64,000 nt of DNA from Dokdonella sp. (GTDB lineage Bacteria; Pseudomonadota; Gammaproteobacteria; Xanthomonadales; Rhodanobacteraceae): positions 2,176,894-2,240,893 of the forward strand of contig NZ_JAHCAS010000001.1 in assembly GCF_019634775.1 (NCBI RefSeq), written 5' to 3'. Positions 42,697-52,092 of the stretch are shown here, piece after piece. Position 1 is the first letter of the stretch. Each line of letters opens with the position of its first letter. The translations under genes were made by a program, and so were the position numbers. Below the pieces are notes generated by a model. It did no database searches and was not told the origin of the DNA. It was given only the letters and a program-made list of their open reading frames with translations.

Positions 42697-44235
42697 TCAG
42701 CGGCTTGAAAACGCGACGGGGGCGGCAGCGCCCCGCAGCGGATGGGTTGCGGTCGATGCCGTCGTGGATACGTCCCAGCCACCACCAAGGGCCTTGTACA
42801 GCGCCACCAGTTGCACGGCGGCGTTGGTATGCGCGCGTGCGGCTGCGGTTTCTGCCTCGTGCAGACTGCGCTGGGCAGCCAGCAGTTCGACCAGCGCAAT
42901 GTCGCCCGCCGCGTAGCGCGCCTTGGCGTGGCCGTAGCTGGTGCGCGCGGCATCCAGTGCCATACCGCGGCGCTCCAGTGTGTCCAGCCCGCCGTGGTAG
43001 TCGCCAAGCGCGCGCTCGGCATCGCCCAGCGCCGCCAGCACGGCCTGCTCATAGGCCAGCGCGGCCTGTCGCTCGGCCGCCTCGCGTGCCCGAATTTCGG
43101 CTCGCACACGGCCACCGTCGAACAGGCGCCAGGAAATCAGCGGCAGGATGGAAAAACGCGAGCTGGATGCATCGAACCAATCGCCCGTACTGAGCGCTTG
43201 GAACCCGCCGCCGACACCGATGGAGAGTTTGGGGAACAACTCGGCCGTGGCCACGCCGATGTCGGCGGAACTCGCTGCCAGGTGACGCTCCGCAGCCAGC
43301 ACGTCCGGGCGCCGGCGCAGCATCTCTGCGCGCTCGCCCACCGGCAGCGCCCGCAGCGTGCTCGGCGTCAAGGGGCCATCCAGCAGTGCCAGCTCCCGCT
43401 CCGGCGGCGCGCCCAGCAGCACGCCCAGGCTGAGTATCGCGGCGCGCTGACGCGCCTGGATATCCGGGATGAGCGCGTTGACTGCTGTCCATTGGGCGTA
43501 CGCCGCCTCCACGTCGGCGGCCGACGCGTCGCCCAGCGCATGCCGCAGGCGCACCAATTCCAAGGTCTGCTGCAGCGTATCCAGTGTGGCCTGTTGTGCG
43601 TGCAACTCGTAGCGGGCGCCGACGGCGGTGAACCAGGTGCGCGCGACCTCGGCCACGATGCGCATGCGTATGCCCTGCGCCTCGGCTTCGGTCGCCTGCA
43701 GGCGGGCGCTGGCGCCTTCCAGCGCCCGCCGCTTGGCCCCGAACAAGTCGGCCTCCCAGGCCGCGTCGAAGCCCGCGTCGTAGATGGTCTGCGTGGCGTC
43801 AAGGCCGGGGATCGAACCTACGGGCAGGGGTCCGTTCTCGCTTTGACGGCGCCGGTTGACGCTCGCGCCAGCGGCGGCGGTGGGCAATGCCTCGCCGGCC
43901 ACACGATCGCGCAGGGCGCGTGCCTCATCGATGCGTGCCGCAGCGTGGCGCAGATCCAGGTTCTGTGCCAGCGCCGTGGCCATCAGGCGATCGAGGATGG
44001 GATCGTCCAGTGCAGACCACCATTGGCTCAAGTCTGCGGACTGGGATTCGCTTGCCAACGGCAAGCTCCAGCCGCTGCCGACGTCGACCGGCGGCGGCTC
44101 GCGGTAGTCGGGGCCCACGCTTGCGCAGGCAGTCAGCAGCACGCAGGACAGGGCCAGCACGAGCGGACGCGCGCGCCCAGGGGTCAGGCCGGTGACGGTT
44201 GCGCGAAGAAAGGGAGTGCGGGGCTTGGATTTCAT
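42697..44235 (-). CDS. NodT-family outer-membrane efflux channel
   Basis: 512 residues from ATG 44235, overlapping the permease stop by 4 bp. Lipobox LLTACA near residue 38, then tandem TolC-like domains (ATALAQNLDLRHAAARIDEAR and a matching second half). It is the outer-membrane part of the tripartite efflux pump encoded by the upstream genes. Confidence 0.9.
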   Translation of the reverse strand: MKSKPRTPFLRATVTGLTPGRARPLVLALSCVLLTACASVGPDYREPPPVDVGSGWSLPLASESQSADLSQWWSALDDPILDRLMATALAQNLDLRHAAARIDEARALRDRVAGEALPTAAAGASVNRRRQSENGPLPVGSIPGLDATQTIYDAGFDAAWEADLFGAKRRALEGASARLQATEAEAQGIRMRIVAEVARTWFTAVGARYELHAQQATLDTLQQTLELVRLRHALGDASAADVEAAYAQWTAVNALIPDIQARQRAAILSLGVLLGAPPERELALLDGPLTPSTLRALPVGERAEMLRRRPDVLAAERHLAASSADIGVATAELFPKLSIGVGGGFQALSTGDWFDASSSRFSILPLISWRLFDGGRVRAEIRAREAAERQAALAYEQAVLAALGDAERALGDYHGGLDTLERRGMALDAARTSYGHAKARYAAGDIALVELLAAQRSLHEAETAAARAHTNAAVQLVALYKALGGGWDVSTTASTATHPLRGAAAPVAFSSR

Positions 44236-45350
44236 TGCAGGCGTCCTCGGACGAATACGGTGGCCATGGTCAGCGTGGCGAGGGCGATGACCGCCAGCGG
44301 CCACAGGCTGGCGAGAATGTCACCGGGCGGCATGGCCTTGAGAAAGCTGCCTTCGACGATGATGAGGAAATGGGTCAGTGGGATGGCCTGAGCCAGCCAT
44401 TGCAGGACGACAGGCATGTTTTCCACAGGCGTCGCAAAGCCGGACATCAGCACCGCCGGCACGCCGATGGCGAACGCTCCCAGGATGGCCTGCTGCTGCG
44501 TCATGCTGACCGCGGAAATCATCAGACCGATGCCGACCACCGAGGCGATGAACAGCACCAGGCTGGCAAGCAGGAGTGCAAACGAGCCCGTAAACGGGAT
44601 GCCGAACAGGAAGACGCCCGCGCTGATCATGAACAGGCCCAGCCCGGTGCCAATTGCGAGTGCCGGCAGCGACTTGGAGATGATGATCTCGGGCGTCGAG
44701 GTGGGCGACACCAGCAACTGGTCGAAGGTGCCCAGCTCGCGCTCGCGCGCGATCGACAACGAGGTGATCAAGAGCGAGCTGAACAGCGCCAGGATGCCCG
44801 TCAGGCCGGGCACGATGAACCAGCGGTAGACCAGATTCGGGTTGAACCAGTGGCGCACGACCACGGGCGTTGGTGCCTGGGCGTCGGGCACGACCTCGGC
44901 GCCGACATCGGCGGCGATGGTGGACAGATAGGCCACGGTGATCTGCCCGGAGTTGCTGCGCCGGCCATCGACCAGTACCTGCGCGCGGCCACTTTCGCCG
45001 GCGGCGATGGAGCGCGAGAAATCCACCGGGATGGCGAGCGCGGCGATCACCTCGCCACGGTCGATCAGCTCGTGGAGCTGCTGTTGGCTGTCGACATGCC
45101 GGACGTGGGTGATGAAGCGGGCGCTGTCCAGGCGTTGTACCAACTCGTGCGACCAGCGCCCCGCATCCTGATCGTAGACGGCGATATCGACGTTGCGCAC
45201 TTCCAGCGTCGCGGCAAAGGCGAACACCAGCAACTGCAGGATCGGCGGCACGAACACCACCATGCGGCTGCGCGGGTCGCGCAGGACGCTGAGCACTTCC
45301 TTGATGAACTGGGCGCGCAGGCGGGTGAACGAGAATGCGGAAGTCAACAT
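44232..45350 (-). CDS. ABC-2 type transporter permease (YbhR/YhhJ-like)
   Basis: 372 residues, with an N-terminal transmembrane helix, a large periplasmic domain (residues 50-170) and five C-terminal spans ending before GRLQ. Pairs with the next permease to form the membrane part of the efflux ABC transporter. It starts 4 bp downstream of the other permease's stop. Confidence 0.88.
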   Translation of the reverse strand: MLTSAFSFTRLRAQFIKEVLSVLRDPRSRMVVFVPPILQLLVFAFAATLEVRNVDIAVYDQDAGRWSHELVQRLDSARFITHVRHVDSQQQLHELIDRGEVIAALAIPVDFSRSIAAGESGRAQVLVDGRRSNSGQITVAYLSTIAADVGAEVVPDAQAPTPVVVRHWFNPNLVYRWFIVPGLTGILALFSSLLITSLSIARERELGTFDQLLVSPTSTPEIIISKSLPALAIGTGLGLFMISAGVFLFGIPFTGSFALLLASLVLFIASVVGIGLMISAVSMTQQQAILGAFAIGVPAVLMSGFATPVENMPVVLQWLAQAIPLTHFLIIVEGSFLKAMPPGDILASLWPLAVIALATLTMATVFVRGRLQ

Positions 45351-45354
45351 CGCG

Positions 45355-46524
45355 TCACTCCAGGTTCTTGCGCGTGGCGCGCTTGGCGATCACGAAGAAC
45401 AGCCCCCCGATCGCCGCCATGGCCGCCAGGTTGGGCAGGAACACGGCCCAGATGTCGCCGGCCAGGAACACCGTCTTCAGCGAATCGACGAAGTAGCGCG
45501 CCGGAACCACCAAGGTGATGGCGCGGATCGGTGCCGGCATGGCGTCGATCTCGTACAGAAAGCCCGACAACATGAAGGCCGGCAGGAAGCCCGTGAACAG
45601 CGCAATCTGCGCTGCCAGGAACTGGTTGCGTGCCAAGGAGGAAATCAGCAGACCCTGACCCAGCGCCGGCACCATGAACACCGCCGACAGCAGCAGCAGC
45701 GCCGCCAGCGAGCCCCGCATCGGGACCCCGAACACGAACACCGCCAGCGCCGCCGCACCCAGCGTGGACAGCATGCCGAGCACGAAGTACGGCAGCAGCT
45801 TGCCGATCAGGATTTCGGCCACCGAGGCCGGCGTGGACAGCACCGCCTCCATGGTGCCGCGCTCCCATTCACGCGCCACCACCAGTGCAGTCAGCATGGT
45901 GCCGATGATGGTCATGACGATGGCGATGGCACCGGGAATCAGTGCGCGGCGGCTTTCCAGCTCGGGGTTGAACCAGTAGCGCGGTTCCAGCATGACGGCC
46001 TGCGCTGGTGCTCCGACGTCCAGTCCGGCACGCCAGGACTGGACCACGCCGCGGGCGTAGTTCTCGACGTAGTTGGCGGTATTGGGGTAGGAGCCGTCGG
46101 TGACGATCTGCACCAGCGGCTCGCTGCCACGCTGGGCCAGCCGCTGCTCGAAATCCTGCGGGATCACCACGTAGCCGCGCAGGTCGCCTGAGACCAGCTG
46201 GTCGGCCACTTCGCGCCGGTCATGGGCGAAGTGGGCATCCAGGAACTTTGTGCCGGCAAAGGCCGCCGCAAGCTCCTGCGCTGCAGCGCCGGGCGACTCC
46301 AGCACCACGCCGACGCGGACATCCTTCGCATCCAGCGACACCGCATAGGCGAACAGCAGCAGCAACACCACCGGCAGCACGAACGCGATCAGCAGCGTCG
46401 AGGGGTCGCGCAGCGCCTGGTAGCTTTCCTTGGTGACCAGGGCGATCAAGCGCCGCAGATCAAAATGGCGCAGGTCGGTCTGCTGTGGTCCATTCCCGTC
46501 CTTGTGCTTTGTGGTGCCGTTCAT
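45355..46524 (-). CDS. ABC-2 type transporter permease (YbhS-like)
   Basis: 389 residues, the same topology as the partner permease, with a long periplasmic loop and AREWERGTMEAVLSTPAS, the cytosolic motif of ABC-2 drug exporters. Its start overlaps the ATPase stop by 4 bp. The two permeases are diverged, so a heterodimer is expected. Confidence 0.88.
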   Translation of the reverse strand: MNGTTKHKDGNGPQQTDLRHFDLRRLIALVTKESYQALRDPSTLLIAFVLPVVLLLLFAYAVSLDAKDVRVGVVLESPGAAAQELAAAFAGTKFLDAHFAHDRREVADQLVSGDLRGYVVIPQDFEQRLAQRGSEPLVQIVTDGSYPNTANYVENYARGVVQSWRAGLDVGAPAQAVMLEPRYWFNPELESRRALIPGAIAIVMTIIGTMLTALVVAREWERGTMEAVLSTPASVAEILIGKLLPYFVLGMLSTLGAAALAVFVFGVPMRGSLAALLLLSAVFMVPALGQGLLISSLARNQFLAAQIALFTGFLPAFMLSGFLYEIDAMPAPIRAITLVVPARYFVDSLKTVFLAGDIWAVFLPNLAAMAAIGGLFFVIAKRATRKNLE

Positions 46525-48293
46525 GTGGCGGCCTCCAGCTCGCGGTCCGCCGACTCCACCAGGTGAATGAAGGCGTCCTCCATCGTCGGGTCGGGTCGTT
46601 CGGGGCTGACCGCCGAACGTTTGAGCGCGTCGGGCGTATCCAGCGCAATCAGTTGCGCACGCGAGAGCATGGCCACGCGGTCGCAGTATTCGGCCTCGTC
46701 CATGAAGTGGGTGGTGACCATGATGGTCACGCCCTTGCGGGCCAGTCCGTTGATGTGGGTCCAGAATTCGCGCCGGGTGATCGGGTCCACGCCCGAAGTG
46801 GGTTCATCCAGGAACAGCACGGGCGGCCGGTGCATCAGCGAACAAGCCAATGCCAGGCGCTGCTTGTGGCCCAGCGGCAGGGAATCGGGCGTGGCGGACA
46901 GCCAGTCGCCCAGATCGAAGGTTTCGATCATCTCGGCAATGCGCTCGCGCCGGGTGTTGCCTTCCAGTCCGTAGACGCCGGCCGAGAATTCCAGGTTCTG
47001 CTGCACCGAGAGCAGGCCGTAGAGCGAAAACTTCTGCGCCATGTAGCCGAGCCGGCTCTTGGCTGCGCCGGTGGCGCGGCGCAGATCATGGCCCACCACA
47101 TGCGCTTCGCCAGCAGTTGGTTTCAACAGGCCGCACAACATCTTGAAGGTGGTGGACTTGCCGGCGCCGTTAGGGCCGAGCAGGCCGAAGATTTCGCCCT
47201 TTTGCACCTCGAAGCTGACGTTGTCGGTGGCGGTGAACTCGCCGAAGCGCTTGGTGAGGTTTCGGCACGACACGGCAATGTCGGAACCCAGCTCAACCGG
47301 CGGCAGACGCTCGGCCAGCGTCGAAGTGCCGCCGGGGCCGCCACCGAGCAGATCGATGAAGGCGTCTTCGAAGCGCGCGGGCACCTGCGCCAGCTCCACT
47401 CGCGCCTGATCGGACAGGGCCTGGAGCTGCTCCGCTTGAGCGCCCTCGCGCAACACCACGCGCACGCCGGCGCCCTGGATCACGCCATCGCTCACGCTGG
47501 GCAGGTCGAGTGCCTGGGTCAGGACCGCTCGGCGCTCGGCACCGACGTCTTCCAGACGGAAACTGCGGCCTTCGAGCTGTGCGGTCAGCTCCTGCGGCGG
47601 GCCATCGAACAGGAGCTGCCCTTGGTTCAGCAGCAGCACGCTCTCGCAGCGCTCGGCTTCGTCGAGATAGGCGGTGGACCAGACCACGGCCATGCCTTCA
47701 TCGGTCAGCGCCTGCACCATGCGCCACAAGTCCTGGCGGCTGACCGGGTCGACACCCACGCCCGGCTCGTCCAGCAGCAGCACCTTCGGCCGCGCCATGA
47801 GCGCACAGGCAAGGCCCAGCTTCTGCTTCATGCCGCCGGAGAGCTTGCCGGCCAAACGCTTCGTAAAAGGCCCCAGTCGCGTGAAGTCCAGCAGCTCGGC
47901 AAACAGATCGGCGTTGCGGTCCGCATCCATGCCGCGCAACTGCGCATACAGGCGCATGTTCTCCATCACCGACAGGTCTTCGTACAGTCCGAAGCGTTGC
48001 GGCATGTAGCCGCTGGCGACGTGAATGGCGTCGTTGTCCTTGACCACGTCATAGCCTGCCAGGGTGACGTGGCCGGCGTTCGGCACCAGGAGGCCGGTCA
48101 GAATCCGCATCAGCGTCGTCTTGCCGGCGCCGTCCGGGCCGACCAGACCCGTCAGCCGCCCATAGTGGATGCGCGCGCTCAAGCCCCGCAGCGCCTTTAT
48201 GTCGCCGAAATGCTTGTCCACGTCTTCGATGACGACGGCAGCGTCTTCGCCCGCACCCGCAGGCACGGCGGCGATAGCAGGGCTTGCCTGCAT
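46521..48293 (-). CDS. Fused two-domain ABC ATPase (YbhF-like)
   Basis: 590 residues with two complete nucleotide-binding domains: Walker A GPDGAGKTT and GPNGAGKST, signatures LSGGMKQK in the first and LPLGHKQR in the second (degenerate), and two DEP(G/T) Walker B sites. The unusual second signature suggests unequal ATP sites. Powers the two permeases. One bp separates its ATG from the stop of the HlyD gene. Confidence 0.9.
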   Translation of the reverse strand: MQASPAIAAVPAGAGEDAAVVIEDVDKHFGDIKALRGLSARIHYGRLTGLVGPDGAGKTTLMRILTGLLVPNAGHVTLAGYDVVKDNDAIHVASGYMPQRFGLYEDLSVMENMRLYAQLRGMDADRNADLFAELLDFTRLGPFTKRLAGKLSGGMKQKLGLACALMARPKVLLLDEPGVGVDPVSRQDLWRMVQALTDEGMAVVWSTAYLDEAERCESVLLLNQGQLLFDGPPQELTAQLEGRSFRLEDVGAERRAVLTQALDLPSVSDGVIQGAGVRVVLREGAQAEQLQALSDQARVELAQVPARFEDAFIDLLGGGPGGTSTLAERLPPVELGSDIAVSCRNLTKRFGEFTATDNVSFEVQKGEIFGLLGPNGAGKSTTFKMLCGLLKPTAGEAHVVGHDLRRATGAAKSRLGYMAQKFSLYGLLSVQQNLEFSAGVYGLEGNTRRERIAEMIETFDLGDWLSATPDSLPLGHKQRLALACSLMHRPPVLFLDEPTSGVDPITRREFWTHINGLARKGVTIMVTTHFMDEAEYCDRVAMLSRAQLIALDTPDALKRSAVSPERPDPTMEDAFIHLVESADRELEAAT

Positions 48294-48294
48294 T

Positions 48295-49335
48295 TCAACG
48301 CTCCCCCGCCGGGATACGGGTGCCGGCTTTCGCATCGACCTCGATCGTCACCGGCATGCCCTGGCGCAAGGCACTGTCGCTGTCGGCTTCGTCGATGACG
48401 ATGCGCAGGCGGTAGACCAGATCCGTGCGCAAATCCGTCGTCTCCACCGTCTTGGGCGTGAACTCGGCGCGCGGCGAGATGAAGCCGATCTGGCCGCGAT
48501 AGACCTTCTCTGATGAATCGCTTTTGACGCGCACCACAGTACCGGGCGCGATGCGCCCCAAGTCCGACTCGCCCACGTAGGCGCGCACGTAAACCGGCTT
48601 GTCCAGGCTCAGGCTGTAGACCGCGCTCTGGCTTGCGACCATGCTGCCGGGCTCCCGCACTCGTGCGATGACGGTGCCGCTACTGGGCGCCATCAACTCG
48701 GTGTCCGCCAAGGCTGTCGTGGCTTGCGCTGCGGCAGCCTGTGCGGCCGCAAGGCGAGCTTCTGCCGCGGCGATGTCTTCCTTGCGAAAACCTTCGGATG
48801 CTTGCGACAGGGCCGCCTTGGCCGCTTCGACGCCAGCGGCTGCCTGGTCGCGCGCCGTGCGGGCTGCATCGACCGTGCGCTGGCTGCTGGCGCCCGATGC
48901 CAGCAGGCCACTCTGGCGCTGGAAATTGCGCTCGGTCTCGGTGGCGAGCGCCTGGGCCTGCCTGAGGGCTTCGCGCGCCTGGGTGATTTCCTGCGGTCGC
49001 AGACCGCGGCGCAGCTTGGCCAGTTCCGCCTGCGCCACCTGCACCTGGGCCTGTGCTGCCGCAAGTGCTTCCCGATAGGGTTGCGCGTCAAGCGCCGCCA
49101 GGCGCGCGCCCGCGCTGACGGCATCGCCCTCATCGAAAGCCATTTGCATCACGCGCCCGGGCTGACGGAAGGCCAGTTGCACCTCGCGGATGTCGACGTT
49201 GCCGTAGAGGCGCAATGCATCTTGTTGTCCATGGTCGCGCGACAACCAGAACGCCAGTGCGCCGCCAAGAGCGAGCACGACGACGGCGATCACGACCCAA
49301 CGGGTTTTCTTGAAGAGGAGGTTTGGAGTTTTCAT
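48295..49335 (-). CDS. HlyD-family periplasmic adaptor (YbhG-like)
   Basis: 346 residues. N-terminal membrane anchor (residues 12-30), a barrel-sandwich half, a long coiled-coil hairpin (about residues 75-215, Ala/Gln/Arg-rich) and the second lipoyl half (VRVKSDSSEKVYRGQIGFISPRAEF). It links the permeases to the NodT channel. It is first in the ATPase-permease-channel operon. Confidence 0.9.
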   Translation of the reverse strand: MKTPNLLFKKTRWVVIAVVVLALGGALAFWLSRDHGQQDALRLYGNVDIREVQLAFRQPGRVMQMAFDEGDAVSAGARLAALDAQPYREALAAAQAQVQVAQAELAKLRRGLRPQEITQAREALRQAQALATETERNFQRQSGLLASGASSQRTVDAARTARDQAAAGVEAAKAALSQASEGFRKEDIAAAEARLAAAQAAAAQATTALADTELMAPSSGTVIARVREPGSMVASQSAVYSLSLDKPVYVRAYVGESDLGRIAPGTVVRVKSDSSEKVYRGQIGFISPRAEFTPKTVETTDLRTDLVYRLRIVIDEADSDSALRQGMPVTIEVDAKAGTRIPAGER

Positions 49336-49362
49336 CGATGGGTTTCCGCTGGATAAAGGTGC

Positions 49363-49788
49363 TCAGTGCTCGCGTGCGACCGGCGCATTCGCCGCTGACC
49401 GGCGCCAGGCGATGGCCGCTATGCCAGCCCACACCAACGTGCGCAGCGTCATGGCGACCACCGTGCGTCGCTCCCAGGCGCCACCCAGAGCCACATGCAC
49501 TCCGAAAGCGAGGAACACGAGTGCGGTCGCCACCGTGATGACAATCGCTAACCACGCGGCCCAGCGCCGGCGCATCCACAAGCCGACGCCGGCGATGATG
49601 TAGGCGAACCCGGCCAGAAAATTGAACCAGAGCACGAAGGGCACATAGTGGCCGGCGGCTTGGCGCGCCGCGCCGTCGACAAACAGAACGGCGCCGCCCT
49701 CCCGAAGAGTGAGCAGACCGAAGCCGATCGCAAGCAGGGAGATCAGCCAGTGCCAGATGCTGCGTTGTGGATGAGTGGTCATCTTCAT
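49363..49788 (-). CDS. Four-helix membrane protein of unknown function
   Basis: 141 residues from ATG 49788. Four predicted membrane helices (WHWLISLLAIGFGLLTL, FVLWFNFLAGFAYIIAGVGLW, WLAIVITVATALVFLAFG, TLRTLVWAGIAAIAW). It lies between the TetR and HlyD genes, 27 bp upstream of hlyD, so it is probably cotranscribed with the efflux operon. No family named. Confidence 0.75.
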   Translation of the reverse strand: MKMTTHPQRSIWHWLISLLAIGFGLLTLREGGAVLFVDGAARQAAGHYVPFVLWFNFLAGFAYIIAGVGLWMRRRWAAWLAIVITVATALVFLAFGVHVALGGAWERRTVVAMTLRTLVWAGIAAIAWRRSAANAPVAREH

Positions 49789-49975
49789 GGCCTTTACTTG
49801 ATCGGGGAAACTCCCAGGCCTTCGTCGTCGTCGCGGCGTGCGTGTGCATTCCGCCGGGCGGTCGGGCTGAGTGTTGAATGACGCGGATTCGCGCTGGAGG
49901 CGCAACGCGATCGCATGACCGTGGTGTGCCTCTCGGCTGACCGAGGAACTGCGTGGCGGCAGGATGGAAGGCGTT

Positions 49976-50584
49976 TCATCGGGTGTGCGTGATGCCACGG
50001 AGATAGATGGCAAACACGGCTGGCGCGTCGCGGCGGATGCGTGCTACATCGCCCGCCAGCAACGACTGCATCACCAGCCCTTGAATTGTGCCGATGAACA
50101 AGACGACGGCCGCGTCCACATCCAGTTCTGAATGCAGCTCGCTTCGCGCCTTACCGGCTTCGAGCAGTCGACGCAACCGCTCACCATATTGACGGGTCAA
50201 GGTCTGCACCATTTGCTTGGGCAGGGTCTCCCCCGGCCGCTGTAATTCGCCGAAGAGCATCCTCGGCACCCCCGGGTGCTCGGCCACGAAGTCGATGTGC
50301 GTCTTGAAGATCGCTTCAAGAGCTGCGAGGGGGGACGTAGCACCTTCTGCGGCCTTGTCTACTCGAGCGAGCAGGCGTTCCGTAACCCAGGACATCACCG
50401 CCTGCAGGATTGCGTCCTTAGTCGGGAAGTGACGGAACAGTGCTCCCTGGGTCAACCCCATGCGCTGCGCGATGGCCGTGGTCGTGATGTCGCTGGGGTT
50501 CTGTTCGGCAGCCAAGTCGACCACTGCCTCGACGGTGGCCGCGCGCCTCTCATCAGCCGGTAGATGCCTGGAGTGTCCGCTCAT
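49976..50584 (-). CDS. TetR-family repressor of the efflux operon (CecR/YbiH-like)
   Basis: 202 residues from ATG 50584 (another ATG 9 bp upstream). The N-terminal HTH (ITTTAIAQRMGLTQGALFRHF) is standard; the C-terminal domain resembles the E. coli CecR regulator of ybhGFSR, whose operon has the same gene set. A 14-bp palindrome lies 21 bp upstream, a likely operator. It would bind the efflux substrate and derepress the pump. Confidence 0.85.
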   Translation of the reverse strand: MSGHSRHLPADERRAATVEAVVDLAAEQNPSDITTTAIAQRMGLTQGALFRHFPTKDAILQAVMSWVTERLLARVDKAAEGATSPLAALEAIFKTHIDFVAEHPGVPRMLFGELQRPGETLPKQMVQTLTRQYGERLRRLLEAGKARSELHSELDVDAAVVLFIGTIQGLVMQSLLAGDVARIRRDAPAVFAIYLRGITHTR

Positions 50585-50604
50585 TGCTTGCATCCCAAAA
50601 AGGG

Positions 50605-50618
50605 AGTAATCTATTACT
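50605..50618. promoter_or_regulatory. TetR-type operator palindrome AGTAAT-ct-ATTACT
   Basis: A perfect inverted repeat 21 bp upstream of the TetR gene start, in the space it shares with the divergent LysR gene. Such palindromes are the usual autoregulatory sites of CecR-like repressors. Confidence 0.6.
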
Positions 50619-50867
50619 ATCTTACCACTGTGCAGCCAGACCGCAAGAGGGGAAGCACGAAAAAGAGGTCTCGATGAACAGCAGAACTGCTATCTCAGAC
50701 GGCTGCCAACGGTCGATTTCTGGCGGGCGCAAACGTCGCCCTCCGCACCTCATTGGCGGAAGGGCGCCGGCACATCGCAAGCCTGGCGGGGCGTAAGTGG
50801 GCGGGATGTGGATGGAGATGCTGGCGCCCGAGAGGCCGAACCAGAAGAAGACGAACAGGAGGTGGCC

Positions 50868-51764
50868 TTGGATTTCAGATTGCTGCGCTACTTCATCGCA
50901 GTCGCGGAAGAACTGCATCTGGCCCGGGCAGCCGAGCGTCTGGGCATCGAGCAATCGCCTGTGTCACGTGCGATGCGCGACCTAGAAAGCCAGCTTGGCG
51001 TGCAGTTGTTCGACCGCAGCACACGCCTGACGCGGCTGACCTGGGCCGGCCAGGTGTTCCTCGGCGAATGCCGGCGCGTGCAGGCCACCGTGGAGCAGGC
51101 AGTCAAGAGCGCCAAGGCGGCGGCACAGGGCTACCAGGGCCATCTGCGCATCGCGATCTGCGACGGCCTGGCGCAGCCCCGCATCGCCACCTTGCTGGCA
51201 CGCAGCCGCGAGGAGGAGCCCGAGATGGAGATTCGCGTCTTCGAGCTGCCGTTCGCGCAGCAGCTCAAGACGCTGCACGACGATCTGCTGGACATCGGCT
51301 TTGCGTTGTCAAACGCGGTACATGATGGCCTCGTCGCCGAGCCGGTGTGGACCGATCCGCTGTCGGTGATCGTGCCCGCACGCCACCCCTTGCTGGCACA
51401 CGTGCAGGTGCCGCTGGCCGAAGCCCTGAAGTTCCCGCTGGTTCTGTGCCATCCCGAATCGGGATCGGGCTGCCGCCATCAGATTCAAGCGCTGCTGCAG
51501 GACGCAGGCACGCCGCTCAAGCTGGTCGATGAAGTGACCAGCCTGGGCGTGATGCTGACCCTGGTCGGTGCCGGCTACGGCATCGGCTTCGCCATCGCCT
51601 CGCAGGTGCAGACGCTACAGCGCCCGGACATCTCCATTCGTCCCTTGGCCGGCAGCCCACCGGTGCTCTCTACCTACCTGCTGCGCCGCCGGGGCGAACC
51701 CTCGGAGCCCATGAAGCGGTTCATCGAGCGGGCGAAAGGCGGGCGGGACCGGGCCTGTCGATGA
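50868..51764 (+). CDS. LysR family transcriptional regulator
   Basis: 298 residues from TTG 50868, chosen because AGGAGG lies 6 nt upstream and it aligns with the usual LysR start (LDFRLLRYFIAVAEELHLARAAERL); an upstream ATG at 50808 would add an unlikely acidic extension. Complete effector-binding domain. It is a close relative of the LysR at 36547. Divergent from the TetR repressor, and last gene before attR. Confidence 0.9.
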   Translation: MDFRLLRYFIAVAEELHLARAAERLGIEQSPVSRAMRDLESQLGVQLFDRSTRLTRLTWAGQVFLGECRRVQATVEQAVKSAKAAAQGYQGHLRIAICDGLAQPRIATLLARSREEEPEMEIRVFELPFAQQLKTLHDDLLDIGFALSNAVHDGLVAEPVWTDPLSVIVPARHPLLAHVQVPLAEALKFPLVLCHPESGSGCRHQIQALLQDAGTPLKLVDEVTSLGVMLTLVGAGYGIGFAIASQVQTLQRPDISIRPLAGSPPVLSTYLLRRRGEPSEPMKRFIERAKGGRDRACR

Positions 51765-52012
51765 TGAGTCAATCCTTTGAGGACGCAGATCACCTGTCCG
51801 TAGCGGCCTGTGGCGTGATGTGCCAGTAGACAGATAGACTTCCGAATGAAATCCGATGCTCTGGCTGTTGATGGATGTGCTTGGCTCGCTTTGGATCACC
51901 CGCAACGGCCTGCGTTGACCAGGCCGAAGACTTGAGTCCACAATCGAGTCCATTCCGTGACGCTTGGATCGGAAAAAACGTTCGTAATAAACGAGTTAGC
52001 GACCGGGTGCTG

Positions 52013-52030
52013 TTCCCATCACCCGCTCCA
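52013..52030 (+). repeat. ICE attachment site attR (3' end of tRNA-Gly)
   Basis: TTCCCATCACCCGCTCCA is the 3' end of a Xanthomonadales-type tRNA-Gly (acceptor strand CACCCGC plus TCCA). The upstream bases do not continue a tRNA, so this is the recombination product left at the distal ICE end. ICEclc-type elements use an 18-bp tRNA-Gly 3' end in the same way. Left of it is ICE, right of it ordinary chromosome. The gap 51765-52092 otherwise holds nothing I can support. Confidence 0.8.
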
Positions 52031-52092
52031 TTCCTCCATGACCGCAGCCGCCGCGCAAGGGCGGGTGCAGGTGCGCGTGTCGCACGACTTCG

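Noticed and set aside
46485..48398. 637-codon plus-strand frame
   Set aside because: Exactly opposite the two-domain ABC ATPase; composition is that of an antisense shadow.
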